A DNA stretch of 64,000 bases from Robertkochia aurantiaca. GTDB taxonomy: Bacteria; Bacteroidota; Bacteroidia; Flavobacteriales; Flavobacteriaceae. Positions 1 to 8,190 of the stretch are shown here, piece by piece; the stretch's first letter is position 1, and every line of letters begins with the position of its first letter. A program made the translations under genes and the position numbers. The stretch is from NCBI RefSeq assembly GCF_020166495.1, contig NZ_JAINZS010000004.1:124001-188000 (forward strand), written 5' to 3'. The notes under the pieces were generated by a model. The model did not search any database. It was not told where the DNA came from and saw only the letters and a program-made list of their open reading frames with translations.

Positions 1-940
1 AATGATTTTTATACTTGTCACTATTCCATTCTGATCGCATGTACTGCGGAAAAGCGTAATCGATATAAGAGACCACATCCAGTTTAAGTTTACCCCGATC
101 TGCATAATCTGCCAGTTGCTCATGATTTTGCATAGACCTCCCATCCTGAGCGGTGGTATATCCATAACTGAACGCCATTTCCTGTCCTTTATCAAGGTAG
201 TAATCCACCCAATTTTGCTCTTTCGGACTCAATGCCACTATCATGGCAGGTATGGCGGCTAGTTCTTCCAATACACCATTCGGCTCTTCTGATTGTGCCA
301 TCCTTCTGATAACCCCTCCTTCCGGGTTCTTACTGGAAGCATCATAACCGATGATTTCCAGACCTTTTGAATTGACCGCACAAAAATGACCGCTTATATG
401 AGTGGCCATCACCGGTATTTCGCCTGAAACCTTATCGAGGTCTTCCCTGGTGGGATGGCGACCCTCTTTAAGAACAGCATCGTCATAACCCATTCCTATG
501 ATCCAGCCATTGGTTTTATCAGTTCCATTTTCTTCGTGCCATTTTTTCAGCGTAGTGATCAGATCGTCTATGGTGTTTACACTCCCGTCGGGCTCGGCCA
601 GTAAGTTAGCCACCACGGCCTGAGTGCCAAAATTTGAAAAATGCGCATGCCCGTCAATAAAACCAGGTAACAATGTCTGGCCTTGCAGGTCGACCCGGGT
701 GGCATTTTCAAATTCATCCGGCACACTCTCCTCTGAACCTACATAAGCAATCGTATCCCTGTATGTGATAAGCACCTCTGCATATTGAGGTTCTTCTCCC
801 TCCATGGTAATGATATCACCCCCGTGGTACAAAGTAGCTGTACCGGCCCCTGAACCATTGTTTGCAGAGGTCGACATAGCCTTTTTACAGGAATAGGAAA
901 CCAGTAGTAATCCGATAAAAAAACTCCAGAATAATTTCAT
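1..940 (-). CDS. YtcJ-like amidohydrolase (3' end outside window)
   Basis: Secreted metal-dependent amidohydrolase of the amidohydrolase_3 (YtcJ-like) family; the substrate is not predictable. The gene starts with ATG at 938-940 on the minus strand and is still open at base 1, so only about the first 313 codons are present. The N-terminus is a hydrophobic signal with Cys18 preceded by VSYS, so it may be a lipoprotein, though the lipobox is weak. The family's first metal-binding segment is clear: LPGFIDGHAHF around residues 85-95, with the HxH pair. Further on come the stretches GWIIGMGYDD and HISGHF, typical of these proteins. The gene stands alone in this window; upstream (940-1322) lies repeat-rich non-coding DNA. 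Confidence 0.85.
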   Translation of the reverse strand, partial: MKLFWSFFIGLLLVSYSCKKAMSTSANNGSGAGTATLYHGGDIITMEGEEPQYAEVLITYRDTIAYVGSEESVPDEFENATRVDLQGQTLLPGFIDGHAHFSNFGTQAVVANLLAEPDGSVNTIDDLITTLKKWHEENGTDKTNGWIIGMGYDDAVLKEGRHPTREDLDKVSGEIPVMATHISGHFCAVNSKGLEIIGYDASSKNPEGGVIRRMAQSEEPNGVLEELAAIPAMIVALSPKEQNWVDYYLDKGQEMAFSYGYTTAQDGRSMQNHEQLADYADRGKLKLDVVSYIDYAFPQYMRSEWNSDKYKNH

Positions 941-1322
941 ATTTACAATTTATGCTTTATTCATCTTACCTGCAGCCAATTCGCCGAGGCAGAAACTAAT
1001 TTACTTATAATCATAACTTTAAAACTCCGGCATCGATAAAAGCATGCTGTTTTACGTTCAGAGGAGATAATGGGTTAGGGGATTAGTTATTGGAGATTAG
1101 TTATTGGGGGTTGTTATTATTCCCCTAAAGTCGACTTCCCATAACCGAAAGCTTCATTTTCAAAGTTTCCATATTTCATCCCGCCATACCCTTATACCCT
1201 CATCACCTCATCACCTCATCACCTCATAACTTGCCCGAAAGGATCATAGATTCTTTTTAAAATATTGATATTCAATTATTTACTACCTTTATCAGATCAG
1301 CAACCGCTTAACCACAAAAACG
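941..1322. repeat. Non-coding gap with two short direct-repeat tracts
   Basis: About 380 bases without a gene, between the divergent amidohydrolase and aminotransferase. Two simple repeats are visible. GATTAGTTATTGG occurs twice with a 14-base period (1081-1093 and 1095-1107). The 8-base unit CTCATCAC occurs three times followed by the variant CTCATAAC (1199-1230). The rest is AT-rich and presumably holds both promoters, but no convincing TAnnTTTG element was found. TACCTTTA at 1284-1291 is the closest candidate for the aminotransferase. Confidence 0.7.
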
Positions 1323-2657
1323 ATGGACCGACGAAAATTTATCAACGCCTCAGGATTAACCCTGGGAGCAGCAACAATTCTTCCTTCCCTCCTGACGGGA
1401 AAAGAAACAGCCTACGCTAAGAATCCTGGCAACCCTTCACAGCTCTCTGAATCCGCTACCTGGTCCTGGGTACGGGAGCAATTTGAGCTGGATCACAGCC
1501 AAATTCAGATGGCCCAGATGTTACTGGCCTCACATCCGAAGCCGGTAAACGACGCCATAGAGAAGCATCGAAAGGCTTATAATCGGAGTCCGGCCATGTA
1601 CTGGGAAGAACATTTTATGACCGCAGAAAAGGTAGTGACTAAGGCTGCAGGAGCCTATATGAATGTTGATCCGGAAGAGATCGCGTTGACCGATAGCACC
1701 ACCATGGGAACCTCCCTTCTTTTTAACGGGATGAAGCTAAAGCCCGGAGACGAGGTCATACAGACCACACACGACCATTATGTCACCGATAAATCGGTGG
1801 AATTCGCTTGCGAAAAAAGCGGAGCCAGCTTTAAGCGTGTCGAGGAATATACCGATCCCCGCACGGTATCAGCCGAAGAGGTGACAGAAAAGCTCAGGTC
1901 AGCCATAACAGATAATACCAGGGTGGTTATGGTTACCTGGGTTCACAGCTGTACAGGAGTCAAGCTGCCTATAAGAGATATCGCTGAGATGATCGCTGAA
2001 GTGAATCAAACCCGCAGCCCGGATGATCGTATCTATTTTGCAGTTGACGGGGTACATGGATTTGGAAACCAGGATGAGGATATCAGTTCACTGGGTTGTG
2101 ACTTCTTTTCTGCCGGAACCCATAAATGGATCTTCGGCCCGAGAGGTACCGGGATACTCTACGGAAAAAAATCTGCCTGGGATTTTGTACGACCCACCAT
2201 TCCCGCATTCTCGCAATATGCCTACGAAACATGGTTGGGATTTGACAGTACGGCAGAACCCACCTTTAATGAGATCATGAGTCCGGGTGGTTTCCACGCC
2301 TTTGATCATCGATGGGCACTGAATACCGCCTTTGACTTTCAAATGGAACTGGGCCGCGACAGGGTGCATCAAAGAACGACAGAACTGAGCAGCCGTTTAA
2401 AAGACGGACTGAAGGAGATCAGCAAAGCAGATTTAATCACCCCAACAGATCCCGAACTTTCTGCAGGGATTAATTGTTTCACCATCAAAGGTATGTCGCC
2501 TTCAGAACTCGTTAAAAAATTGCATGAACACCAGGTCATCGCCAGTGAATCTCCCTACCGGGTAAGTTATACCCGACTAACCCCCTGCGTGATTAATACC
2601 GAGGAAGAGGTAGATATCTCTATCGAGAAGATAGCAGAAATTGCCCGTAAGGTCTGA
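1323..2657 (+). CDS. Tat-exported class V aminotransferase (PLP)
   Basis: PLP-dependent enzyme of the class V aminotransferase fold (cysteine desulfurase / isopenicillin N epimerase group), 444 aa. The N-terminus DRRKFINASG followed by a hydrophobic stretch resembles a twin-arginine signal, implying export of the folded, cofactor-loaded enzyme. The fold markers are present: AVDGVHG with Asp242, expected to contact the PLP ring nitrogen, and SAGTHKW with Lys268 as the Schiff-base lysine. No desulfurase active-site Cys loop is recognisable near the C-terminus, so desulfurase activity is not claimed. The ATG follows a Shine-Dalgarno-poor leader, usual for this phylum. It has no operon partner. 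Family is certain, reaction unknown. Confidence 0.85.
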   Translation: MDRRKFINASGLTLGAATILPSLLTGKETAYAKNPGNPSQLSESATWSWVREQFELDHSQIQMAQMLLASHPKPVNDAIEKHRKAYNRSPAMYWEEHFMTAEKVVTKAAGAYMNVDPEEIALTDSTTMGTSLLFNGMKLKPGDEVIQTTHDHYVTDKSVEFACEKSGASFKRVEEYTDPRTVSAEEVTEKLRSAITDNTRVVMVTWVHSCTGVKLPIRDIAEMIAEVNQTRSPDDRIYFAVDGVHGFGNQDEDISSLGCDFFSAGTHKWIFGPRGTGILYGKKSAWDFVRPTIPAFSQYAYETWLGFDSTAEPTFNEIMSPGGFHAFDHRWALNTAFDFQMELGRDRVHQRTTELSSRLKDGLKEISKADLITPTDPELSAGINCFTIKGMSPSELVKKLHEHQVIASESPYRVSYTRLTPCVINTEEEVDISIEKIAEIARKV

Positions 2658-2667
2658 GGCGGCTGTA

Positions 2668-3264
2668 CATTTCAAAATACCTGCATTAATTCAAAGCATC
2701 ACGAGAAGAAAAGCTACAGTCGAAAACGACTCAAGGATCCCTCTGATTGCTATCGCAGTCCCTCGGGATGACTCGTATTTTAATATAAATACTGTTCCCC
2801 GGCAAATGAGTGGATTATCTCCCCTTCCTGCGTCAGGGTCGGTGATCCAAAGAGGGGGGGGCCATTCCAAAATCCCTGTGTTAATCCAAAACTTTGCCTG
2901 AAAAAGGGCTGCAGTCGAAAACGACGGAAAGATCCCTCTGGCTGCTATCGCAGCACCTCGAGATGACTCGTGTTTTAATATAAGTACCGTTACCGTGAAA
3001 ATAGGCGGATTACCTCCCCTCCCTGTGTCAGGGTCGGTGATCCAAAGAGGGGGTGGTCCATTCCAAAATCCCTGAATTAATCCAAAGCATCACCTGAAGA
3101 AGGGCTGCAGTCGAAAACGACTGAAAGATCCCTCTGGCTGCTATCGCAGCACCTCGGGATGACTCGTTTTTTAATAAAAATACTGTTCCCCGGCAAATGA
3201 GCGGATTACCACCCCTTCCTGCGTCAGGGTCGGTGATCCATGGAGGGTCCATTCCAAAATCCCG
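2668..3264. repeat. Three tandem ~194 bp repeats beside tRNA-Val
   Basis: Three imperfect head-to-tail copies begin at 2668, 2862 and 3058 (periods 194, 196 and 191). A fourth copy stops after about 16 bases at 3249-3264. Each copy carries the same order of blocks: (c)cattccaaaat, a small hairpin AGTCG-AAAA-CGACT, GATCCCTCT, a GCTGC-TATC-GCAGC type hairpin (degenerate in copy 1), a GGGATGACTCG segment (GAGATGACTCG in copy 2), an AT-rich stretch, and a CAGGGTCGGTGATCCA end. Small open frames inside the copies differ between copies and are not credible genes. Together with the flank this explains the 2658-3372 gap. Confidence 0.85.
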
Positions 3265-3289
3265 GCGCAGGATGCGCCGTGGTTTTTTT
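3264..3289 (+). terminator. Hairpin plus T-run after the repeat array
   Basis: GGCGCA-GGA-TGCGCC (3264-3278) is followed within five bases by seven T (3283-3289). It has the form of an intrinsic terminator for plus-strand transcripts that cross the array from the aminotransferase gene. Confidence 0.5.
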
Positions 3290-3342
3290 ATGCCCTTACG
3301 CTTCGCTCAAGCAAGCTTGGCTCGCTAAAGGGCATAAAAAAA
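3283..3342. repeat. Palindrome with T-tracts at both ends
   Basis: Fifteen-base arms: T7-ATGCCCTT (3283-3297) pairs with AAGGGCAT-A7 (3328-3342). The 30-base centre holds a further small hairpin, CAAG-caag-CTTG (3308-3319). Either strand would give a stem with a U-tract, so it could terminate in both directions. It closely parallels the palindrome beside tRNA-Arg at 32566-32630. Confidence 0.7.
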
Positions 3343-3369
3343 ATCCCGACAGTTTCCTGTCGGGATTTT
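3336..3369 (-). terminator. Terminator of tRNA-Val
   Basis: AAAATCCCGACAG (3340-3352) pairs with CTGTCGGGATTTT (3357-3369) around a TTTC loop. On the minus strand the stem is followed by a run of U from 3343-3336. It lies four bases past the encoded CCA of tRNA-Val. Confidence 0.8.
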
Positions 3370-3372
3370 GGG

Positions 3373-3450
3373 TGGTGGGCGATACTGGATTCGAACCAGT
3401 GACCCCCTGCTTGTAAGGCAGGTGCTCTGAACCAACTGAGCTAATCGCCC
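3373..3450 (-). tRNA. tRNA-Val (anticodon UAC)
   Basis: On the minus strand the cloverleaf is complete. Acceptor GGGCGAT pairs with ATCGCCC, the D-arm has GCTC...GAGC, and the anticodon arm is CCTGC-CTTACAA-GCAGG with anticodon TAC. The T-arm is ACTGG-TTCGAAT-CCAGT. The discriminator A is at 3376 and the CCA is encoded at 3375-3373. A well-formed promoter lies 35 bases upstream and an intrinsic terminator follows immediately, so it is a single-gene transcript. Confidence 0.95.
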
Positions 3451-3484
3451 TTTGTGCTGTAGGCTTGTTGCCTGATTGCGGATG

Positions 3485-3515
3485 CAAATATAGAACAGTT
3501 TTTTAATCCCGCAAA
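3485..3515 (-). promoter_or_regulatory. Bacteroidota-type promoter of tRNA-Val
   Basis: On the minus strand TTTG (3515-3512), a 19-base spacer, then TATATTTG (3492-3485). This matches the known Bacteroidota pattern TTTG / 19-21 / TAnnTTTG exactly. The start point would fall near 3479, about 28 bases before the mature tRNA. Confidence 0.75.
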
Positions 3516-3532
3516 AGAAAAATAAAAAATTA

Positions 3533-4741
3533 TCAAACTATTTCAGCGACCGTAAATGTACTGCCTCCAACATAGATCAGATCGTTTGTAGCCGCTTGCT
3601 TACGCGCCGATTCGAGAGCTTCTGAAACAGAAGCAAATACCTCGCCCTTCAAACCATAATCATGGGCTTTTTCCTGTAAAATTTGAGCTTCCAAGCCTCG
3701 GGGCACATCGGGTTTACAGAAATAAAAAAATGCATCTTCAGGGAGTAGCGGTAAAATTTTCGAGAGATCTTTTTCCTTCACCACCCCAAAAACCATATGT
3801 AATTTCCTGAAAGATTCCCGTGACAGCTGCTCCATCACCAAAGCCAGACCCTCTGCATTATGTGCGGTATCGCATATGATACGCGGATGATCATCCAGCT
3901 GTTGCCAGCGTCCTAATAACCCCGTATTTCTGACAACATTCAATAACCCTCTCTCGATAGCGTCCTCCCCTACCTCAATACCCGGTAAAGCCCTCACTGC
4001 AGCCACCGCTCCCGGAATATTAAGATCCTGGTATCCGCCTTTCAGATCTGAGACATAACGCATCTCCTTTTCCCAGGCTCTAATTACCGGAGCTTCCATT
4101 TCCGCGGCTATTTTCAAAAATACCGGAAAAGTTTCATCCTGGTATTCGCTGATCACCACCGGCACCTTTGGCTTAATAATACCCCCTTTTTCAGCAGCGA
4201 TCTTTTCAAGAGTATCACCTAATATCTCCGCATGATCAAAGCCGATATTCGTGATCACAGACACTTCAGGCGTAATCACATTGGTAGAATCCAGCCTGCC
4301 TCCCAAGCCGACCTCAATAACGGCTATATCGGTCTCTTCCCTGGCAAAATAATCGAAGGCCATCCCCACGGTCATCTCGAAGAATGAACAGGAATGCTCC
4401 CTGAAGAAAGCCTGGTGATTTTCTACGAAAGACACAACGTCCTCTTCAGGAATCAGCTCTCCATTGATTTTTATACGTTCTCTGAAATCGCGTAAATGCG
4501 GAGAAGTGTAAAGACCGACCCTGAGCCCGCTTTCCTGCAGTATGGAAGCGATCATATGGGAGACCGATCCTTTCCCGTTGGTTCCTGCAACATGAATAGT
4601 GGGGAATTTATGATGCGGGTAGCCAAGGTGTTTTACCAGGGCTTGTGTATTTTCAAGTTTGGGTTTTAAAGCAGTGGCACCCTGTCTCTGATACATAGGC
4701 AGCTGCGTAAACAGCCACTGCAAGGTTTCCTCGTATGTCAT
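3533..4741 (-). CDS. folC: Bifunctional dihydrofolate / folylpolyglutamate synthase
   Basis: ATP-dependent ligase that adds glutamate to dihydropteroate and then to folates, cytoplasmic, 402 aa. The Mur-ligase P-loop GTNGKGS is at residues 53-59, preceded by FPTIHVA. The central-domain motif GGRLDSTNVI and the C-terminal CDTAHNAEGL segment are also present. The start is the ATG at 4741 (MTYEETLQWL); the open frame continues upstream to 4861 but that part lies inside the tonB-like gene and does not look like FolC. The gene begins five bases after the tonB-like stop, so it is probably cotranscribed with the exb genes. Confidence 0.95.
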   Translation of the reverse strand: MTYEETLQWLFTQLPMYQRQGATALKPKLENTQALVKHLGYPHHKFPTIHVAGTNGKGSVSHMIASILQESGLRVGLYTSPHLRDFRERIKINGELIPEEDVVSFVENHQAFFREHSCSFFEMTVGMAFDYFAREETDIAVIEVGLGGRLDSTNVITPEVSVITNIGFDHAEILGDTLEKIAAEKGGIIKPKVPVVISEYQDETFPVFLKIAAEMEAPVIRAWEKEMRYVSDLKGGYQDLNIPGAVAAVRALPGIEVGEDAIERGLLNVVRNTGLLGRWQQLDDHPRIICDTAHNAEGLALVMEQLSRESFRKLHMVFGVVKEKDLSKILPLLPEDAFFYFCKPDVPRGLEAQILQEKAHDYGLKGEVFASVSEALESARKQAATNDLIYVGGSTFTVAEIV

Positions 4742-4746
4742 AATTG

Positions 4747-5667
4747 TTATTCCCCTAATTTGAAGTTGACAACAACAAATCCGATCTGACGCTGGGGCGC
4801 ATTCTGATCGGCATTCCACCTGTATGACCGGGCTGTTTTTAAAGCGGCATCGAGCAGACATTGAGCGGTGTTGGTGGAGCCCTTTACTCCCGGGGTAGCC
4901 CTTATTACACGGCCTGAACGGTCAACCTCGATCTTTACGACCACCCGGCCTGACTCATTACAATCCTGCACGTACTTATCTCCTGACACCAAACTTCTGC
5001 CATTAAGCCCATAACCGACCCCTCCGGAACCGCTTCCTGAAGCACCAAAATAGGAATTAGCATAAGGATCGCCGTCCAATTGCCCCTTATCTCCCGGAAG
5101 ATCATCATCACCCTCGTTGCCGGATGCAGTGCCATCTGAATTGTTGAGGCCTCCCATCAATTCATCCAACTGACGTTTCTTGGCTTCCTGCTCCTTTCTG
5201 ATGCGTTCTTCTTCGGCTTTTCGTTCCCGTTCCAGGCGGGCGGCCTCTTCCTGCCGTTCACGCTCCAGACGTTCAGCTTCTGCCTTCTTTCTTTCTGCCT
5301 CAGCCAACTGTCGCTTGCGCTCCTCTTCGGCCTTTTTGATCTTTACCGTTTCCTCCTCTTCACTGGTGAGCACCTTTTCCCCTTCAGGTTCGGCAGGAGC
5401 CGCTTCAGGCTCGCTTTTAGCCGGTTCCGGCTCCGGTTGCTGCTCCTCCTTCTTAGGTTCGGGTTGCTTTTCAGCCTTTATCTTTTCTTTGGGCTGTATT
5501 CTCCCGCTGCCCGTATCCATGGAACCGAAATTAACGGTGATCCCGTTCTCTATGGGCGGATCGAGATATGATAGCCCGACATAGAACATCAATAATATCA
5601 GCGCACTCAGCAGTAAAGTTGTGAGTGTAAATGATTTTCGCTTATGTCGGGTATCGAATAAAGACAT
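4747..5667 (-). CDS. TonB/TolA-like energy transducer
   Basis: Periplasm-spanning transducer, 306 aa, expected to couple the ExbB-ExbD motor to the outer membrane. One N-terminal membrane helix (about residues 16-37) is followed by an acidic Pro/Glu-rich stretch. Then comes a long Arg/Lys/Glu/Ala coiled coil (about 105-180) like that of TolA. After a Gly/Ser-rich linker there is a TonB-type C-terminal domain (about 230-306) with CNESGRVVVKIEVDRSGRVI. It follows exbD with a three-base gap. The coiled coil makes a TolA-like role as likely as a TonB role. Confidence 0.85.
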   Translation of the reverse strand: MSLFDTRHKRKSFTLTTLLLSALILLMFYVGLSYLDPPIENGITVNFGSMDTGSGRIQPKEKIKAEKQPEPKKEEQQPEPEPAKSEPEAAPAEPEGEKVLTSEEEETVKIKKAEEERKRQLAEAERKKAEAERLERERQEEAARLERERKAEEERIRKEQEAKKRQLDELMGGLNNSDGTASGNEGDDDLPGDKGQLDGDPYANSYFGASGSGSGGVGYGLNGRSLVSGDKYVQDCNESGRVVVKIEVDRSGRVIRATPGVKGSTNTAQCLLDAALKTARSYRWNADQNAPQRQIGFVVVNFKLGE

Positions 5668-5670
5668 ATG

Positions 5671-6057
5671 TTATTTGGGCCTTACGGCCAGTATCACCTT
5701 ATAATTATTCTGGTTTGCGATATCCATCACATTGACGGCATTATCGATGGGCACGCTTTTTTCGGCTCTCAGAATAATGGTAGGTTCATCGACATTCTTG
5801 AGTCGTCGCTTGAGTTCGGTTTCCAAAAACTCCTGTTTCACCTTTACGTTGTCGACAAAAATGTCCAGGTTGCTGTTAATACTTACCGCAACATTCTGGG
5901 TATTGGTCGATTTGCCTTTTGCCTTGGGGAGCAGCAGGTCCAGAGCATTGGGGGCGTTAGAGGTCAGCATGAAGAAGACCAGTAACAGAAAAACTATATC
6001 GGTCATCGAGCTCATGCTGAACTCAGGAGATACTTTATTTCGTCCTTTTAGTTTCAT
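5671..6057 (-). CDS. exbD: ExbD/TolR-family proton-channel subunit
   Basis: Inner-membrane protein, 128 aa, the normal length for ExbD/TolR. One membrane helix at about residues 17-35 contains the conserved Asp in MSSMTDIVFLLLVFFMLTS, which carries protons in this family. A small periplasmic domain follows, ending in ILAVRPK. It starts one base after the exbB stop codon and ends three bases before the tonB-like gene, so the three are clearly one transcription unit. Confidence 0.93.
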   Translation of the reverse strand: MKLKGRNKVSPEFSMSSMTDIVFLLLVFFMLTSNAPNALDLLLPKAKGKSTNTQNVAVSINSNLDIFVDNVKVKQEFLETELKRRLKNVDEPTIILRAEKSVPIDNAVNVMDIANQNNYKVILAVRPK

Positions 6058-6058
6058 C

Positions 6059-6748
6059 TTATACCGGTTCGTTTAACAGGTCAAGGAATTCCACAGCATT
6101 TGACTCCATGGTGTGTACCACCTTTTCAGTACGAACCACCAGGTGGTTATATCCGATATAAGCGATAATACCCACTACCAGCCCTGCTACGGTGGTAGTC
6201 ATAGCTGTGTAAATCCCGCTGGCCAACTGCCCCATTTCTGCCTGTCCGCCGCTGGTCGCCATCTGATGAAAGGCGATGATCATCCCGATCACCGTTCCGA
6301 GGAAGCCGATCATGGGTGCAGCACCGGCTACGGTAGCCAGGATACTTACATTTTTTTCCAGCTTATACACCTCAAGAGTACCGGCGTTCTCAATTGCCTT
6401 ATTGATATCTTCAAGAGGCTTTCCTATTCGGGAAATACCTTTTTCGGTGAGTCTGGCAACAGGCGAGTCGGTCTGTGCACAGAGAATACGGGCTGAATCC
6501 AGCTTACCGTTGGAAACGTGATCCCGAATCTGATTCATGAAATTCTTATCGATCTTCGAGGCAGCCTTAATGGCAAAAATACGCTCAAAGTAGATATAGA
6601 GGGCCACAAACAGCAATACAAACAGTATTGCGATAATTATGATGCTTCCGGTACCCCCGTTAGCGATAAGATCGATGACCGAGAGGGTCTTTTCCTCAGA
6701 AAGTGCTTCTTCAGCTATTTCCTGAGAAGCTTCTTGAAATAATAACAT
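6059..6748 (-). CDS. exbB: MotA/TolQ/ExbB proton-channel protein
   Basis: Channel subunit that with ExbD uses the proton gradient to drive the TonB-like protein, 229 aa. There is an N-terminal helix at about residues 34-54. Two further helices lie near 135-160 and 175-200, with the family signature APMIGFLGTVIGMI and the region SGIYTAMTTTVAGLVVG. It heads the exbB-exbD-tonB run. The nhaD stop is 46 bases upstream and no clear promoter is seen in that gap. Confidence 0.93.
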   Translation of the reverse strand: MLLFQEASQEIAEEALSEEKTLSVIDLIANGGTGSIIIIAILFVLLFVALYIYFERIFAIKAASKIDKNFMNQIRDHVSNGKLDSARILCAQTDSPVARLTEKGISRIGKPLEDINKAIENAGTLEVYKLEKNVSILATVAGAAPMIGFLGTVIGMIIAFHQMATSGGQAEMGQLASGIYTAMTTTVAGLVVGIIAYIGYNHLVVRTEKVVHTMESNAVEFLDLLNEPV

Positions 6749-6794
6749 AAGTCTTCAGATAGGTTAATCATATAACGATCCAATTGATCGAAAA

Positions 6795-8168
6795 TTATGC
6801 GTTCAAAATAAAATTACGGATCAGCACGAAAACCGCAGCTCCCGATAAAAAGCCGATCAGGGCATACAATCCGATCTTCTTCAGATACCAGAAAAAGTCG
6901 ATCTTTTCCATTCCCATGGCCACTACCCCGGCGGCAGAACCAATGATAAGCATACTACCACCCGTACCGGCCGAATAAGCGATAAAGTGCCAAACAGGGT
7001 CATCAATCGGAACAGAGAACATTCCCATACTGGCGGCAACCAACGGTACGTTATCAATGATGGCAGAACCAGCTCCCAAGATCAGGACCACCAGGTCAGA
7101 TACTTTCCCTCCGGCAGCCTCTGTTCCCAGGTATGGCATAGTGGCATCCAGATATTCAGCAAAATTGAAAAGCATTCCCAGTGATTCCAGGGCAGCAACA
7201 GCCATCAAAATTCCCAGGAAGAAAAGTATGCTCGGCATCTCTATACGGGAAAGCGAATGGTGTACCGGACTGTGATGCCCTTCGTGATTATCTTCTTCAG
7301 GATCCTGCCCCGGTAACTCTGTAAGGGTGAATTTCGAACTGCTGTAGATCTCGGCAAAGGTAGCTACAACAGCCAGTGACAACATCATTCCCACATAGGG
7401 AGGCAAGTGTGTTATAGTCTTAAAGACCGGTACGAATACGATCATTCCAAGACCCAGGTATAGCATGGTTGAACCATGTCTGCTGTCAGGTACTCCGTCG
7501 CCAAAATCTCCTTCAATATTACCTTTAAAAACTTCGAGTCTCGATGCGATCAGGGTAGGTACGGCCATACAGAATACAGACGGCACCAGTACGTGTTCGA
7601 TCAGTTGCAGGGTAGAAACCTTGTTTCCGATCCAGAGCATGGTAGTGGTTACATCACCGATCGGAGACCAGGCCCCACCGGCATTGGCAGCGATCACGAT
7701 CATACCTGCAAACCAAAGTCGCAGGTTTCGATCCTGAATCACCTTCTGTAATATCGTGATCAGCACGATGGTCGCTGTAAGGTTATCTATGATAGCAGAC
7801 AGAATGAAGCCCAGTATACAGAAGATCCATAACAGACTGCGTTTGCGTTTGGTAGTGATATATCCTTTTATGGTCGCAAATCCATCGAAATAGTCTATGA
7901 TCTCAACGATGGTCATGGCGCCCAGCAGGAAGACGAGAATTTCAGCTGTCTTACCCAAATGGTGCAGCAATATTTCTTCTACATGAGAGGGCTCGAGCTC
8001 CTTCAGCTCTGCATTAACCTCGAAAACAGGCATATGCGCCAGAGCGATTACAGCCCATAATAAAGCCATCATACCGATGGCGGGAATAAGCTTATCTATT
8101 TTGAGATTATGTTCAAGGGTTATGGCCAGATAGCCTACTACAAAGAGAATAACAATTATTGTTTCCAT
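6795..8168 (-). CDS. nhaD: NhaD-type Na+/H+ antiporter
   Basis: Inner-membrane sodium/proton exchanger of the ion transporter superfamily, 457 aa with roughly eleven or more hydrophobic segments. The segment NAGGAWSPIGDVTTTMLW at about residues 162-180 is the hallmark of NhaD, and the repeat-related segment DNLTATIVLI precedes it. A His/Glu-rich cytoplasmic loop (EEDNHEGHHSPVHH) sits near the middle. NhaD is typical of marine and alkaliphilic bacteria. The gene begins 22 bases after gdh, so the two probably share a transcript. Confidence 0.95.
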   Translation of the reverse strand: METIIVILFVVGYLAITLEHNLKIDKLIPAIGMMALLWAVIALAHMPVFEVNAELKELEPSHVEEILLHHLGKTAEILVFLLGAMTIVEIIDYFDGFATIKGYITTKRKRSLLWIFCILGFILSAIIDNLTATIVLITILQKVIQDRNLRLWFAGMIVIAANAGGAWSPIGDVTTTMLWIGNKVSTLQLIEHVLVPSVFCMAVPTLIASRLEVFKGNIEGDFGDGVPDSRHGSTMLYLGLGMIVFVPVFKTITHLPPYVGMMLSLAVVATFAEIYSSSKFTLTELPGQDPEEDNHEGHHSPVHHSLSRIEMPSILFFLGILMAVAALESLGMLFNFAEYLDATMPYLGTEAAGGKVSDLVVLILGAGSAIIDNVPLVAASMGMFSVPIDDPVWHFIAYSAGTGGSMLIIGSAAGVVAMGMEKIDFFWYLKKIGLYALIGFLSGAAVFVLIRNFILNA

Positions 8169-8190
8169 ATATGCTAGTTAGAGTATTTGT

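Noticed and set aside
2641-3252. Small open frames on both strands inside the tRNA-Val repeat array
   Set aside because: They are translations of repeat units, differ between copies, lack start signals and resemble no protein family.
5180-5584. 134-codon open frame on the plus strand opposite the tonB-like gene
   Set aside because: It is the Ser/Arg-rich antisense of a Glu/Lys/Arg coiled coil, which removes stop codons by composition.
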